A DNA stretch of 50,331 nucleotides from Prochlorococcus sp. scB243_496M6 (lineage in GTDB: Bacteria > Cyanobacteriota > Cyanobacteriia > PCC-6307 > Cyanobiaceae). Below are positions 16,980 to 26,343 of the stretch, piece by piece (positions within the stretch are counted from its first letter, which is position 1; each line of letters opens with the position of its first letter). Under the pieces are notes generated by a model, which searched no databases, was not told the origin of the DNA, and saw nothing but the letters and a program-made list of their open reading frames with translations. Where the stretch lies: assembly GCA_000635535.1 (NCBI GenBank), contig JFMF01000008.1, forward strand, positions 1-50,331, written 5' to 3'. Position numbers and translations under genes: made by a program.

Positions 16980-17585
16980 TTAATTAATAGAAATTACGTC
17001 TTTTTCGTTAAACCCTTCCTTTATAAGTTCTTTATTTAAATCATCTTTTGATGTAACTCTATCAACAAATAATATTCCGTTTAAGTGATCCATTTCGTGT
17101 TGAATACACCTTGCCAAAAGTCCATCTGCTTTCATTTTACGTGGTCTCCCCATTTCATCTCTAAATTTTAATTTGATAGTTGATGGTCTAACTACATTCA
17201 AATAGACGCCAGGTATACTCAAGCAGCCTTCTTCGTATGAATTAAGGGTTGTTCCAAAGTCTGTAATTTCTGGATTGATTAAAATTAGAGGTTCTGCTGC
17301 TGAATCTTCAAAATTTACATCTATGACAAGAAGCTCTTTGTTGATACCAATTTGAGGTGCTGCAAGTCCAATTCCTTTAGCTGCATACATGCTTTGAAGC
17401 ATTTCTCTAGCAAGTTTTCTAATCGATTCATCAACCTTAGTTATTCTTTTGGAATTTTGTCTTAATACATCATCACCAAGTTTATAAATGTCCAGAGATG
17501 GTTTCCCTTCTTGTTCTTTTGCAATTTTTTCCGAGCTTCCATTTGTTCTTGACTTTTTTGCAAGTTGTGAAAAATGGTTTGCCAC
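16980..17585 (-). CDS. def: Peptide deformylase
   Basis: Peptide deformylase removes the formyl group from N-terminal methionine of new proteins in the cytosol, using Fe2+ or a similar metal. All three motifs are intact: GIGLAAPQ at 71-78, EGCLS at 119-123 with ligand Cys121, and HEMDH at 163-167 with ligands His163 and His167 and catalytic Glu164. The 201-residue length includes a ~30-residue basic extension before the conserved LDIYKLGDDVLR, common in cyanobacterial enzymes. The start is GTG at 17585. It is the first gene of the reverse run def-HIT-92aa-ABC-hli and is divergent from the S9 peptidase gene. Confidence 0.97.
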   Translation of the reverse strand: MANHFSQLAKKSRTNGSSEKIAKEQEGKPSLDIYKLGDDVLRQNSKRITKVDESIRKLAREMLQSMYAAKGIGLAAPQIGINKELLVIDVNFEDSAAEPLILINPEITDFGTTLNSYEEGCLSIPGVYLNVVRPSTIKLKFRDEMGRPRKMKADGLLARCIQHEMDHLNGILFVDRVTSKDDLNKELIKEGFNEKDVISIN

Positions 17586-17660
17586 GTTAAAAAAGTTTTT
17601 AGTTAAGAGTTTAGCTATAAAAATACTAGCACTTTAATTTACGTTCTTAATAGTTTTTAA

Positions 17661-19586
17661 ATGAGTAATTATGATAAGTTAAAAGTTAGTAAAACTGAAT
17701 CTAAAAAAAAAGCATTTAAAGAATTAACTATTATTAGGGATATCATCTTTTGGCTTGATGTCGTTGGTGAAAGTCAAAATGAAAATGCTATTTTTGCAAG
17801 ACCATTTAATAACAAAGATGCGTTTCCTCAGAAATTAACAAGTAAAAAATATAATATTAAAAATAATTTTCATGGCTATGGTGGTAAATCTTATAAATGT
17901 ATAAATTTTAAAAATAATTTTTATTTGATATGGATAGATCAGATCACCAAGGCAGTATGGTTTCAAATTTTTAAAGAGGCAGCTTCAAATTATAGAAGCC
18001 AAAATAAATATCTCGTTTCAGTTCAAGAACCTAGTCAACTATCTAAATCAATTGATGGAAATTTTGATTCTTCATTTGTCATTTCTGAAAAAAATTTTTT
18101 GTATGGAATTTGCGAAATAAATAATAGAGATTATTTATTTTCTTTAAATTTAGAAAAAACTAAACAAGATATTCATCGAATAAAAAAATTTAAAAATTTT
18201 GCTGGAGAATTATCTTCTAATACCTCTGCCAACTTACTTTCGTGGATAGAGTGGGATTCCCCATATATGCCTTGGGAGAAAAATGAGCTGTTTTTTGCTC
18301 AAATAGATTTAGATGGCGAGATACAAAAAATAAAAAAATTTTCAAATAAGCTGATAAATTCCAAAAAAAACGTTTCTTTTTTTCAACCCTATTGGATAAG
18401 TGAAACACTTTTAGTATGTTCTGAAGATAGTTCTGGATGGTGGAACTTATTGTTTTTAGATGTTAGTGAAATTGAGAATATTTTTATTAAGAAAAGAGTA
18501 CAGAGAAATTTGATTGAATATGGAGCACCACAATGGGTAACTGGAATAACATTCTTTTCAGGGACTATAAAAAATTTATTTTGTTTAGCAAAAAAAGAAA
18601 ATAGTTTAATAGTGGAACAATATAAAGATCTTGAATTTTTTGAAGAATTTCATACTCCTTTTACCTCAATAAGCGATTTCAGTGTTTTTCGGAAAAAAGT
18701 TCTTTTAAAAGGTTATGGATCTGATTTTTTAGGAATTGTATTTGAAATTGATTTTTCAACGAAAGTTATACCAAATTTTTCTGAGCAGATATTTTTTGAT
18801 CATATAAAAGATTGTTCAAAACCTGAAATATTTTGGTTTAAAGGTTTTGAATCTAAATCTACTCATTCTTTTCTTTATAGGCCGCTTGTTGAAAATTTTA
18901 GAAAGCCACCGCTCCTTGTTAGAGCACATAGCGGACCAACTTCATGTTTTGATGGATCATATAATTCTGAAGTTCAATATTGGACTTCGAAGGGATTTTT
19001 TGTTGCTGAAGTCAATTATGGAGGATCATCAGGATTTGGCAAAGCATATAGAGAGAGGTTGAATCATAAATGGGGTATTGTTGATTCTTATGATTGCAAA
19101 GCACTAGCTCTTGAATTGACTAAATCAAATCAAGTTGATAGTGAAAAAGTAGTAATTTTTGGGAATAGTGCCGGTGGGTTAACTGCCCTGAATTGTTTAT
19201 TATATGGGTCTATTTTTACAGCAGCAATTTGTAAATATCCTGTTATTGATTTGAAGGATATGCATAATAATACGCATAGGTTTGAAAAAGATTATTTAAA
19301 TTCTTTGGTAGGAAATTATGCAAAAAATCTTGATGATTATATAACTAGATCACCGATAAATCATATTAACAAAATAAAAAAACCTATCTTATTGTTTCAT
19401 GGAAAAAAAGATACAGTTATTTCTTATAAACAAACTTTAAAAATTCAAGAAATCTTGATTCAGAATAATAAATATTCAGAAGTTATTTTTTTTGATAATG
19501 AAGGACATGGTTTTAGAAATATTGAAAATAAAGAATTAGTAATGCAAAAATCCCAGGAATTTTTAAAAAATGCTTTGAATATTTAA
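17661..19586 (+). CDS. S9-family serine peptidase (acylaminoacyl-peptidase/DPP-like)
   Basis: This 641-residue protein has an N-terminal beta-propeller-like region and a C-terminal alpha/beta-hydrolase domain from about residue 400. The catalytic triad is visible: Ser503 in GNSAGG, Asp584 in HGKKDTVI and His616 in NEGHGF. The segment RAHSGPTS before the nucleophile fits the oxyanion region of S9C enzymes, which cleave short or N-acylated peptides. No signal peptide is apparent, so it is probably cytosolic. It stands alone, divergent from def, and its stop overlaps the sufS stop region by four bases in convergent orientation. Confidence 0.92.
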   Translation: MSNYDKLKVSKTESKKKAFKELTIIRDIIFWLDVVGESQNENAIFARPFNNKDAFPQKLTSKKYNIKNNFHGYGGKSYKCINFKNNFYLIWIDQITKAVWFQIFKEAASNYRSQNKYLVSVQEPSQLSKSIDGNFDSSFVISEKNFLYGICEINNRDYLFSLNLEKTKQDIHRIKKFKNFAGELSSNTSANLLSWIEWDSPYMPWEKNELFFAQIDLDGEIQKIKKFSNKLINSKKNVSFFQPYWISETLLVCSEDSSGWWNLLFLDVSEIENIFIKKRVQRNLIEYGAPQWVTGITFFSGTIKNLFCLAKKENSLIVEQYKDLEFFEEFHTPFTSISDFSVFRKKVLLKGYGSDFLGIVFEIDFSTKVIPNFSEQIFFDHIKDCSKPEIFWFKGFESKSTHSFLYRPLVENFRKPPLLVRAHSGPTSCFDGSYNSEVQYWTSKGFFVAEVNYGGSSGFGKAYRERLNHKWGIVDSYDCKALALELTKSNQVDSEKVVIFGNSAGGLTALNCLLYGSIFTAAICKYPVIDLKDMHNNTHRFEKDYLNSLVGNYAKNLDDYITRSPINHINKIKKPILLFHGKKDTVISYKQTLKIQEILIQNNKYSEVIFFDNEGHGFRNIENKELVMQKSQEFLKNALNI

Positions 19587-20836
19587 GAATTGATTTTTAG
19601 AAAATCAATAGTATCTTTTAATTTTTCTATAAACATATCAATTTCTTCGTAATTGGTTGTGAAATTCATGCTGATTCTAGCTGTTGATTTAATTCCAATA
19701 TATCTGTGAAGAGGTTGACAGCAATGGTGACCACTTCTGATGCAAATTCCTTTTGAATCAAGAATTTCAGCAATATCATTTGAATGTATATTTTTTATAT
19801 AAAAGGTGGCAAGTGAGGCTCTTTCTGGATCTATCTCCGGCGATGGACCTATAATTTCAATATTTTCTATTTCATTTAATTTTTCAAATAAATATTTAGT
19901 AATATTCTTTTCATATTCATGAATTTCATTTAATCCTATAGTGTTTATGTAATTAATTGCTTCTGCAAGGCCAATTGCTTCTGCAATAGCTGGAGTTCCA
20001 GCTTCGAATTTATGTGGGAGCTCTGCCCAGGTACTTGTCTCTTCAAAGACATCTTGAATCATTTCGCCACCTCCAAAGAGAGGAGGAATTTTTTCAAGAA
20101 TTTCTTGTCTTGACCAGAGGAAACCAATTCCTGTAGGGCCGCAAAGTTTATGTCCTGATCCCGCTAAAAAATCTATATCAAGATCAATTACATCCAGTTT
20201 TTGATGCGCCAAACTTTGGCATGCATCTATTAATACTAGAGAACCTTTTTGTTTGGCTAATTTAGTTATCTCTTTAATTGGATTACAGCAACCTAGTGTA
20301 TTACTAACATGTACCAGGCTAACAAGCTTTGTTCTAGATGTTAATTTTGATTTAAAATCCTCTAAATCTAATTTTCCATTTTTATCGATGCCTATAAATT
20401 TTAATTTACATTTATTTTTTGCTGCAACCATTTGCCATGGAACAATATTGCTATGATGCTCCATTATTGATAGAAGAATTTCATCGTTTTCTCTTAATGA
20501 ATATTCACCCCATGATCTAGCAGCTAGATTTATTGCTTCAGTAGCATTCCTTGTGAAAATAATTTCTTTTGTCGAATTTGCTTTTATATATTTACTAATT
20601 AAGTATCTTGCATTTTCAAATTCTTCTGTCGCTTTAGCACTTAATTGATGCGCTCCTCTATGTACATTGGCATTAAAATTTCTGTAATATTCATCAATTT
20701 TTTTTAAAACTTGAATTGGTTTTTGCGTGGTTGCAGCATGGTCTAAATAAATGATTTGCTCATTACTTTTTATGTTGTTATTTAAAAGAGGAAAGTCTTT
20801 CTTAGTTATTTCTGGGAAATTTTGAATCGTTTCCAT
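19583..20836 (-). CDS. sufS: Cysteine desulfurase SufS
   Basis: SufS is a PLP enzyme that takes sulfur from cysteine and passes it, as a persulfide, to the SUF iron-sulfur scaffold. In the 417-residue protein the Schiff-base lysine is Lys230 in GSGHKLCGPTGIG, and the persulfide cysteine is Cys372 in RSGHHCCQPLH. The N-terminal YLDHAATTQKP block is typical of group II desulfurases. It is the last gene of sufB-sufC-sufD-sufS, four bases after sufD, so transfer of sulfur within one co-produced complex is expected. SufE and SufU are not in this window. Confidence 0.98.
   Translation of the reverse strand: METIQNFPEITKKDFPLLNNNIKSNEQIIYLDHAATTQKPIQVLKKIDEYYRNFNANVHRGAHQLSAKATEEFENARYLISKYIKANSTKEIIFTRNATEAINLAARSWGEYSLRENDEILLSIMEHHSNIVPWQMVAAKNKCKLKFIGIDKNGKLDLEDFKSKLTSRTKLVSLVHVSNTLGCCNPIKEITKLAKQKGSLVLIDACQSLAHQKLDVIDLDIDFLAGSGHKLCGPTGIGFLWSRQEILEKIPPLFGGGEMIQDVFEETSTWAELPHKFEAGTPAIAEAIGLAEAINYINTIGLNEIHEYEKNITKYLFEKLNEIENIEIIGPSPEIDPERASLATFYIKNIHSNDIAEILDSKGICIRSGHHCCQPLHRYIGIKSTARISMNFTTNYEEIDMFIEKLKDTIDFLKINS
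19589..19609. terminator. Perfect inverted repeat at the convergent S9 peptidase/sufS ends
   Basis: ATTGATTTT and AAAATCAAT pair perfectly around a three-base TAG loop. The repeat lies just past the S9 peptidase stop and inside the last codons of sufS. Its position suits a transcript end for the forward gene, but the stem is AT-only apart from one G-C pair and no clear U-tract follows, so terminator function is uncertain. Confidence 0.3.
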
Positions 20837-20840
20837 TATT

Positions 20841-22052
20841 TTAATTTAAAAGTTTATCAAGCAAATCCCATCTACCTTTTGAAACGGGAATAAATGAAAT
20901 TATTTCTTGAAAGTAAGAACTTAATTGTAGTTTACTTGCTTCTGGTAATGTGATCCCTCTTGATCTCATATAAAAAAGTTCATCCTCATTTAATTGCGAT
21001 ATTGTAGCTCCATGTTTGCATTTGACGTCATCGGCAATTATTTCTAATTGAGGTTTGGTATCTATTTGTGCGAGATTTGATAAAAGTAAATTCCTACTTA
21101 ATTGAGAAGCGTCAGTTTTCTGTGCAATTTTAGGAACTATTATTGAACCTTCAAATATTGCATGTGATTCATCTTCAGCAAGTGATTTGTTGATTTGATC
21201 TAGAAATCCATTGGGGCCATTGAAGTCTATTTTTGTATAAGTAGAAATTTGTTCATCTTTTTTTGTTATTTGCATACCTTTAATAATGGTTTTAGCGTTT
21301 CCTTCGGATTGTTTAATACTAATTTGAAATCTTGCATAATTGAATTTAAAATGTAGAGAGCCTAAGTTGTATTTGCTATTTTTTTGTTGAATTACATTGA
21401 GAGAATTTAATAAATTTGATCTGTTTTCACCGTAAGAAACAACACCATGATTTACAGAACTATTTTCCTCTAAACAAAAGTATGTTGATTGAGATAAGGA
21501 AGAGTTTTCTTTACCAAGATTTACTTGAAGTAATTCAACATCACAATTCTTTTCAAAAAATATTACGAGGGTTTTAGCGTTTAATGAATTAATTGATGAA
21601 TGACTAAAGATTTCAATAGGAGGAATTTTTGATCCATTGATTTTTAATCCCAATATATTTGTTGTATTACTCAAAGACAGATTAAGCAAATCACTCCAAT
21701 TTTCGTTTTGATCAAAGCTAGATATCTGTGCTTTGATATATTTATCTAATTCATACTGACTTAATTGCTGTATTGAATAATTTTCATTTATTAAATTAAT
21801 TTGGCAATTATTACCAATTATTAACCTAATAATACTCTCAGAAGTGTTCGGAAAAGGTGTATCAAATTTTGGATTTTTTTCATTAACCGAGTAGTCTAAA
21901 AAGTTTGAAAATTTCGATTTATTTGAAAGTCTCCATAGTTCACTTTTAGGATTAGGCAGGGGACTTGACTGTAATTTATCTAGACAGATTTTTTGTATTT
22001 CTGTTTGATTATCAAAGGATTTATTGGTTTTTATTTTTTCAATTATTTCCAT
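20841..22052 (-). CDS. sufD: Fe-S assembly scaffold protein SufD
   Basis: SufD pairs with SufB and SufC in the SufBC2D complex, where it is needed for iron entry and cluster assembly. The 403-residue protein diverges at its N-terminus, as usual, but has the conserved C-terminal beta-helix region with KTDASQLSRNLLLSN, the block DVKCKHGATISQL, and DELFYMRSRGI. The Cys-Lys-His-Gly segment corresponds to the catalytic histidine region of SufD. It lies four bases after sufC and four before sufS, indicating one transcript. Confidence 0.97.
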   Translation of the reverse strand: MEIIEKIKTNKSFDNQTEIQKICLDKLQSSPLPNPKSELWRLSNKSKFSNFLDYSVNEKNPKFDTPFPNTSESIIRLIIGNNCQINLINENYSIQQLSQYELDKYIKAQISSFDQNENWSDLLNLSLSNTTNILGLKINGSKIPPIEIFSHSSINSLNAKTLVIFFEKNCDVELLQVNLGKENSSLSQSTYFCLEENSSVNHGVVSYGENRSNLLNSLNVIQQKNSKYNLGSLHFKFNYARFQISIKQSEGNAKTIIKGMQITKKDEQISTYTKIDFNGPNGFLDQINKSLAEDESHAIFEGSIIVPKIAQKTDASQLSRNLLLSNLAQIDTKPQLEIIADDVKCKHGATISQLNEDELFYMRSRGITLPEASKLQLSSYFQEIISFIPVSKGRWDLLDKLLN

Positions 22053-22056
22053 TTGT

Positions 22057-22842
22057 TTAGTTCTTTTTTATAAAGTTATCAGTCCATTCATACCCTTTTT
22101 TCTCAAGCTCTAGAGCAAGATCACTCTCACCAGTTTTTATTATTTGTCCGTCTGACATAACATGCACAAAATTTGGTTCAATTTCATCTAATAATCTTTG
22201 ATAGTGGGTAATAAGTATTATCCCAGTTTGTGCATTAGATATTTTTTTAATTCCTGATGCCACTATTCTTAGAGCATCAATATCTAGACCAGAATCGGTC
22301 TCATCTAATATTGCTATCTTGGGCTCAAGTAAAGCCATTTGCAGAATTTCATTTCTTTTTTTTTCACCTCCAGAAAATCCTTGGTTTACACTCCTTGATA
22401 GGAATGCATGATCCATTTTCACAATTTCTAACTTTTTTTTAACTAATTCTTCAAAATCAAAAATATCTAATTCTTCTTTGTTGAGGAATTTCCTTCTTGC
22501 ATTAGTTGAAACTCTAAGAAACTCGAGATTACTTACACCTGGGATCTCAATCGGATATTGAAAACCAAGAAAAATTCCTGATTGAGCTCTTTCTTCAGGT
22601 TCTAGAGAGTTGATGTTTTCACCTAAAAATTTTATGTTTCCATTGGTGACATTATACGAAGGATGTCCTGCAATTATTTTCGAAAGAGTACTTTTGCCAC
22701 ATCCATTTCTTCCCATAATGGCATGGATTTCTCCAGGGTAAACAGTAAGTGAAACCCCTTTTAAAATTGGAAGATTATCAGTAGATGCAGAGAGATTTTC
22801 AACTTCTAAAATTGGTTCTGATTCTTTCATTTTATTTTTCAT
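22057..22842 (-). CDS. sufC: Fe-S assembly ATPase SufC
   Basis: SufC is a soluble ABC ATPase that drives conformational change of the SufB-SufD scaffold. The 261-residue protein has Walker A GRNGCGKS at 44-51, Q-loop region FLGFQYP at 91-97, signature FSGGEKKR at 156-163 and Walker [12 protein letters not shown] at 177-187. The family-specific ETDSGLD confirms SufC over generic ABC transport ATPases. ATG at residue 5 ([13 protein letters not shown]) is an equally plausible start. It sits between sufB (21-base gap) and sufD (4-base gap). Confidence 0.98.
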   Translation of the reverse strand: MKNKMKESEPILEVENLSASTDNLPILKGVSLTVYPGEIHAIMGRNGCGKSTLSKIIAGHPSYNVTNGNIKFLGENINSLEPEERAQSGIFLGFQYPIEIPGVSNLEFLRVSTNARRKFLNKEELDIFDFEELVKKKLEIVKMDHAFLSRSVNQGFSGGEKKRNEILQMALLEPKIAILDETDSGLDIDALRIVASGIKKISNAQTGIILITHYQRLLDEIEPNFVHVMSDGQIIKTGESDLALELEKKGYEWTDNFIKKN

Positions 22843-22863
22843 TTCAGTTTAGAAATTGATCCA

Positions 22864-24306
22864 TTAACCTACTGATCCCTCTAGCTTAAGTGCCAGTAAC
22901 TTATCTGCTTCAGCAGCAAATTCCATAGGTAATTGATTAAATACGTCTCTGCAAAAACCGCTGACCATCATAGATACTGCCTCCTCAAATTCTATACCTC
23001 TACTTTGGAGATAAAAAAGTTGATCTTCTGAGATTCTACATGTGCTTGCCTCATGCTCAATTTCAGAATTGGGTTGTTGAGAATTGATGTAAGGGAATGT
23101 ATTCGCAGAAGCTTGATCCCCAATTAACATTGAATCACATTGACTGTAATTTCTTGATCCTTTGGCTTTTGTTCCCATTTTGACAAGACCTCTGTAGCTA
23201 TTTATTGAGTTGCCTGCACTAATACCTTTGCTAACAATAGTTGATTTAGTCTTAGGACCGATATGGATCATTTTTGTGCCAGTATCTGCTTGCTGATGAT
23301 TATTGGTGAGTGCCACTGAATAAAATTCTCCTACAGATTCTTCCCCTAAAAGAAGACAGCTAGGATATTTCCATGTAATTGCAGAACCTGTCTCAACTTG
23401 AGACCAGCTAATTTTACTCCTATTGCCTAAACATTTTCCTCTCTTAGTGACAAAATTAAAAATTCCGCCATTACCTTCTTCATCACCAGCATACCAATTT
23501 TGCACTGTTGAATACTTTATTGAGGCGTCGTCTAATGCTATAAGCTCTACAACTGCTGCATGAAGGGTATTTGTATCAAACATTGGAGCTGTACAACCTT
23601 CTAGGTAACTTACAGAACTTGATTCTTCAGCAATGATTAGTGTTCTCTCGAATTGTCCTGAATCTCCACTATTAATTCTGAAGTAGGAAGATAGATCCAT
23701 AGGGCAGGAAACACCTTTTGGGATATAAACAAAAGAACCATCACTAAAAACAGCAGAATTTAGTGCAGCAAAATAATTATCACTAGCTGGGACTACTGTA
23801 CCTAAATATTTTTCAATTAAATCCGAGTGACTTTTAACTGCTTCACTAATTGAGCAAAATATAACTCCATGTTCAGCAAGTTCTTCTTTAAAAGTTGTGG
23901 CTATAGAAACACTATCAAAGACAGCGTCTACCGCTACATTTGTGAGTTTTTTTTGCTCCGTAAGGGGTATTCCCAATTTGTCAAAAGTCTCGAGAAGTTT
24001 GGGATCAACTTCATCTAAACTAGAAATTTTGTCTTTTTGCTTAGGAGCAGAGTAATAAATTATATCTTGATAATCAATTTTTTTATATCCTAAACCTGCC
24101 CAATCAGGCTCTTTCATTTTTTGCCATTTTTTGAAGGCTTTTAATCTAAATTCAAGAAGATATTTTGGTTCTTCTTTTTTCTGAGAAATTAATCTTATGA
24201 TGTCTTCATTCAATCCCTTTGCTATTTTTTCAGTTTCAATATCAGTAACGAAACCATATTTATAAGGCTCTTTTACTACATCTTTAACTAAATTTTCGTT
24301 GACCAT
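22864..24306 (-). CDS. sufB: Fe-S assembly scaffold protein SufB
   Basis: SufB is the main scaffold on which [4Fe-4S] and [2Fe-2S] clusters form from sulfur supplied by SufS. The 480-residue protein has normal length and the expected blocks: [50 protein letters not shown] and [20 protein letters not shown]. The last includes the conserved C-terminal assembly-site region. It is the first gene of the operon, with ATG 24306. The 95-base space to the divergent 118-aa gene should contain the suf promoter; I could not see a CAAC-N6-GTTG SufR-type operator there. Confidence 0.98.
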   Translation of the reverse strand: MVNENLVKDVVKEPYKYGFVTDIETEKIAKGLNEDIIRLISQKKEEPKYLLEFRLKAFKKWQKMKEPDWAGLGYKKIDYQDIIYYSAPKQKDKISSLDEVDPKLLETFDKLGIPLTEQKKLTNVAVDAVFDSVSIATTFKEELAEHGVIFCSISEAVKSHSDLIEKYLGTVVPASDNYFAALNSAVFSDGSFVYIPKGVSCPMDLSSYFRINSGDSGQFERTLIIAEESSSVSYLEGCTAPMFDTNTLHAAVVELIALDDASIKYSTVQNWYAGDEEGNGGIFNFVTKRGKCLGNRSKISWSQVETGSAITWKYPSCLLLGEESVGEFYSVALTNNHQQADTGTKMIHIGPKTKSTIVSKGISAGNSINSYRGLVKMGTKAKGSRNYSQCDSMLIGDQASANTFPYINSQQPNSEIEHEASTCRISEDQLFYLQSRGIEFEEAVSMMVSGFCRDVFNQLPMEFAAEADKLLALKLEGSVG

Positions 24307-24401
24307 GTTATCAAAAATAACTTATTACAATTAGCTTTATATACTCTAACGAAAGATACCCCCAATATTGAGTTTTTTCCCTTTATTAAAACTAAAATTT
24401 A

Positions 24402-24758
24402 ATGTCTAATCATCTTGATCCCTTGTCAAACCCATTAAACATAGAAATTATTCAAGAAATTGATAATCTTGATCTACCTATAATGCAGAAACATCATTTA
24501 AGAATACTTGCTCATTGCCTCCAGATTTTAAAAATTATCAGTGAAGAGAGTAGTTTTGAATATCAAAATAAAAAAAATCCCTTGAGAGAATGGTGTGATA
24601 ACCAATCCAAAAAATTTGATGATAAAAAATTTAGTGATCTTTTTTATGAGCAGTTAGAAACCACTTCGAAAAAATTAAGTACTTTTTCAAAAAAAATTGG
24701 AAAAAATATTGAGGATTTAGAGATAGGTGATTTAATACTCCTAGTTGAACAACGCTGA
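24402..24758 (+). CDS. 118-residue soluble protein divergent from suf operon, unknown
   Basis: This mostly helical, charged protein has a coherent leucine pattern in its first half (LPIMQKHHLRILAHCLQIL) and an acidic/leucine C-terminus (DLEIGDLILLVEQR). It has no transmembrane segment, signal peptide or metal-binding cysteine cluster. It occupies the divergent position upstream of sufB where many cyanobacteria have the SufR repressor, but it is far too short for SufR and lacks its DeoR-like N-terminal helix-turn-helix and C-terminal cysteines. Whether it relates to suf control is unknown. I do not recognise its family. Confidence 0.7.
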   Translation: MSNHLDPLSNPLNIEIIQEIDNLDLPIMQKHHLRILAHCLQILKIISEESSFEYQNKKNPLREWCDNQSKKFDDKKFSDLFYEQLETTSKKLSTFSKKIGKNIEDLEIGDLILLVEQR

Positions 24759-25027
24759 AGTTTCTTTTAATTGATCCCGAAGAAAAAATATATTTTTGTT
24801 GAGTCGTTAACAAATTCAGGTAATAAAATTTAAAAAAAAAGAAAATTAATTTACATTTAAAAAAGATCTGAAAATTAATTAATTGCTTTGATACCAATTG
24901 TTTTGAAGATAAATATTAATTTTGAGAATTTTTTAGTAGTCAGAGGATCCTGACGACAGGGCAAAAAGGCACACAATTTTAAAAAAAAAAGAACATACTG
25001 ATCCCAAACAAAAACGGAGAATTTAAA
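24759..25027 (+). promoter_or_regulatory. 269-base leader/intergenic region before the DUF4912 gene
   Basis: No credible gene is seen here. Most of it is extremely AT-rich, but 24939-24975 is a distinctly richer island with the stem GTCAG-AGGATC-CTGAC, containing the palindrome AGGATCCT, followed by ACGACAGGGCAAAAAGGCACAC. A purine-rich CGGAGA precedes the GTG start by about 9 bases and is a good ribosome-binding site. The island could be a promoter-proximal element or a small RNA; nothing proves either. Confidence 0.35.
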
Positions 25028-26128
25028 GTGGCTGATGGGATCACGAAAAAAGATCAATTACTCTCACTTACCCTCAGACAATTACGTCAAGAAGCAAGTA
25101 AATTATCAGTTCCGCTATACAGTCGCAAAACAAAAGCTGTTCTAGTAGATTTAATACTCAAATATCAAGAAAAATTTACAAAAAAAACATACACTACTCC
25201 ATCCCAATCAAAATCTGAAGAGACTTTTGAGTCCAACTCTTTCAGCAGTAGTGATGAAGTTCAAACAAATGTAGTATTCCTACCTCGAGATCCGGATTGG
25301 GCTTACGTTTTTTGGCAAATTTCTGATGCAGACCGAGAAAAAGCACAATCCTTGGGAGCTAACAAATTATGTCTAAGATTATTTGATGCATCTGGTTCCG
25401 AAGGAGGTAACATGAATCAAGGAACATTAAGGGAGATAGCAGTTGATAGTTACAGTACTGAGTGGTACTTGCCAATCCCACTTGCAGATAGAGACTATAA
25501 GGTTGAATTAGGTTATAAATATGGTTTTAACTGGATGTCATTGGCATTTTCTTCGATAAGCCATGTTCCTGGCTCACATCCCTCTGAGCAAATTCTTGAT
25601 AAATTCGTACCTTTTAATTTGGATTCTACTTCTGAGTCAATTCCAGATATTTCAAATCCTGTTGTTTCTGAACAAAATGGAATGCATGAAAGGTTATACC
25701 AAGCAGCAACTAATATTCCTTTCAGAAGAAAAGTTGGTTCTGAAGAATTCATGGAAAATGTAAATTCAACAAATCTGAATGATAATCTTTCAGACTCAGG
25801 TGCTGGTAAATGGTCATCAGGTTTAAATGATTCTGGAAGTGGAATTGTTAAAAATAGATCTTTTTGGCTCGTAGCTGATGCCGAATTAATAGTTTATGGG
25901 GCTACAGAGCCTTCTGCAAAACTTACAATAGGTGGAGAAGATGTACCACTTGCTGCAGATGGTACTTTTAGAATTCAAGTTCCATTTAGAGATGGGACTC
26001 AAAAATACGATATTAAAGCAGTTGATGTATCTGGTGAGCAAGAAAAAAGTATAACAATGAAATTTGATAGAACTACACCACTTGACGATACTAATAATAA
26101 AGATGATGCTGAGACTGAATGGTTTTAA
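25028..26128 (+). CDS. DUF4912-domain protein with N-terminal SAP/Rho-N-like region
   Basis: This 366-residue protein begins with a short helical segment (residues 8-45, LLSLTLRQLRQEASKLSV) resembling the Rho-N/SAP fold that binds nucleic acid. A DUF4912 domain follows at about 83-185, marked by FLPRDPDWAYVFWQISDADR and a PGSHPSEQ segment. The C-terminal region (about 280-345) holds a second beta domain with the block SFWLVADAELIVYGATEPSAK, again DUF4912-like, ending in an acidic tail. Family function is unknown. The start is GTG with a good upstream purine-rich site. The 56-aa membrane gene follows after 12 bases. Confidence 0.8.
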   Translation: MADGITKKDQLLSLTLRQLRQEASKLSVPLYSRKTKAVLVDLILKYQEKFTKKTYTTPSQSKSEETFESNSFSSSDEVQTNVVFLPRDPDWAYVFWQISDADREKAQSLGANKLCLRLFDASGSEGGNMNQGTLREIAVDSYSTEWYLPIPLADRDYKVELGYKYGFNWMSLAFSSISHVPGSHPSEQILDKFVPFNLDSTSESIPDISNPVVSEQNGMHERLYQAATNIPFRRKVGSEEFMENVNSTNLNDNLSDSGAGKWSSGLNDSGSGIVKNRSFWLVADAELIVYGATEPSAKLTIGGEDVPLAADGTFRIQVPFRDGTQKYDIKAVDVSGEQEKSITMKFDRTTPLDDTNNKDDAETEWF

Positions 26129-26140
26129 TAAATTAAATTA

Positions 26141-26311
26141 ATGCTTAAAAAAATTGTGGCTTTCACTCCATTGTTTGGGGCATTGACGTTTCCACTAATA
26201 GTTCCTATTACAATTTCTAAATTTGGTGTTAACTATGGACTTCTTAGTGCATTATTGATTTCTTCATTATGGTTTATCGCTATGTTAAGAACATCCGAAA
26301 TGCCTCATTAA
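26141..26311 (+). CDS. 56-residue two-helix membrane protein, unknown
   Basis: An ATG-initiated frame encodes 56 residues with two hydrophobic segments, about residues 6-24 (VAFTPLFGALTFPLIVPITI) and 30-47 (YGLLSALLISSLWFIAML), ending LRTSEMPH. It lies 12 bases downstream of the DUF4912 gene and 32 bases upstream of the phosphoglucomutase gene, on the same strand. The regular membrane pattern and polar ends argue strongly for a real gene. I believe similar small proteins occur in other cyanobacteria, but I cannot verify that here. Function unknown. Confidence 0.75.
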   Translation: MLKKIVAFTPLFGALTFPLIVPITISKFGVNYGLLSALLISSLWFIAMLRTSEMPH

Positions 26312-26343
26312 TTTAGTTAGATTTTTGGAAGTTTCTTAAAAAT

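Noticed and set aside
24631..25057. Two reverse frames in the leader of the DUF4912 gene
   Set aside because: Phe/Lys-rich composition from poly-A and poly-T tracts, no credible starts; non-coding.
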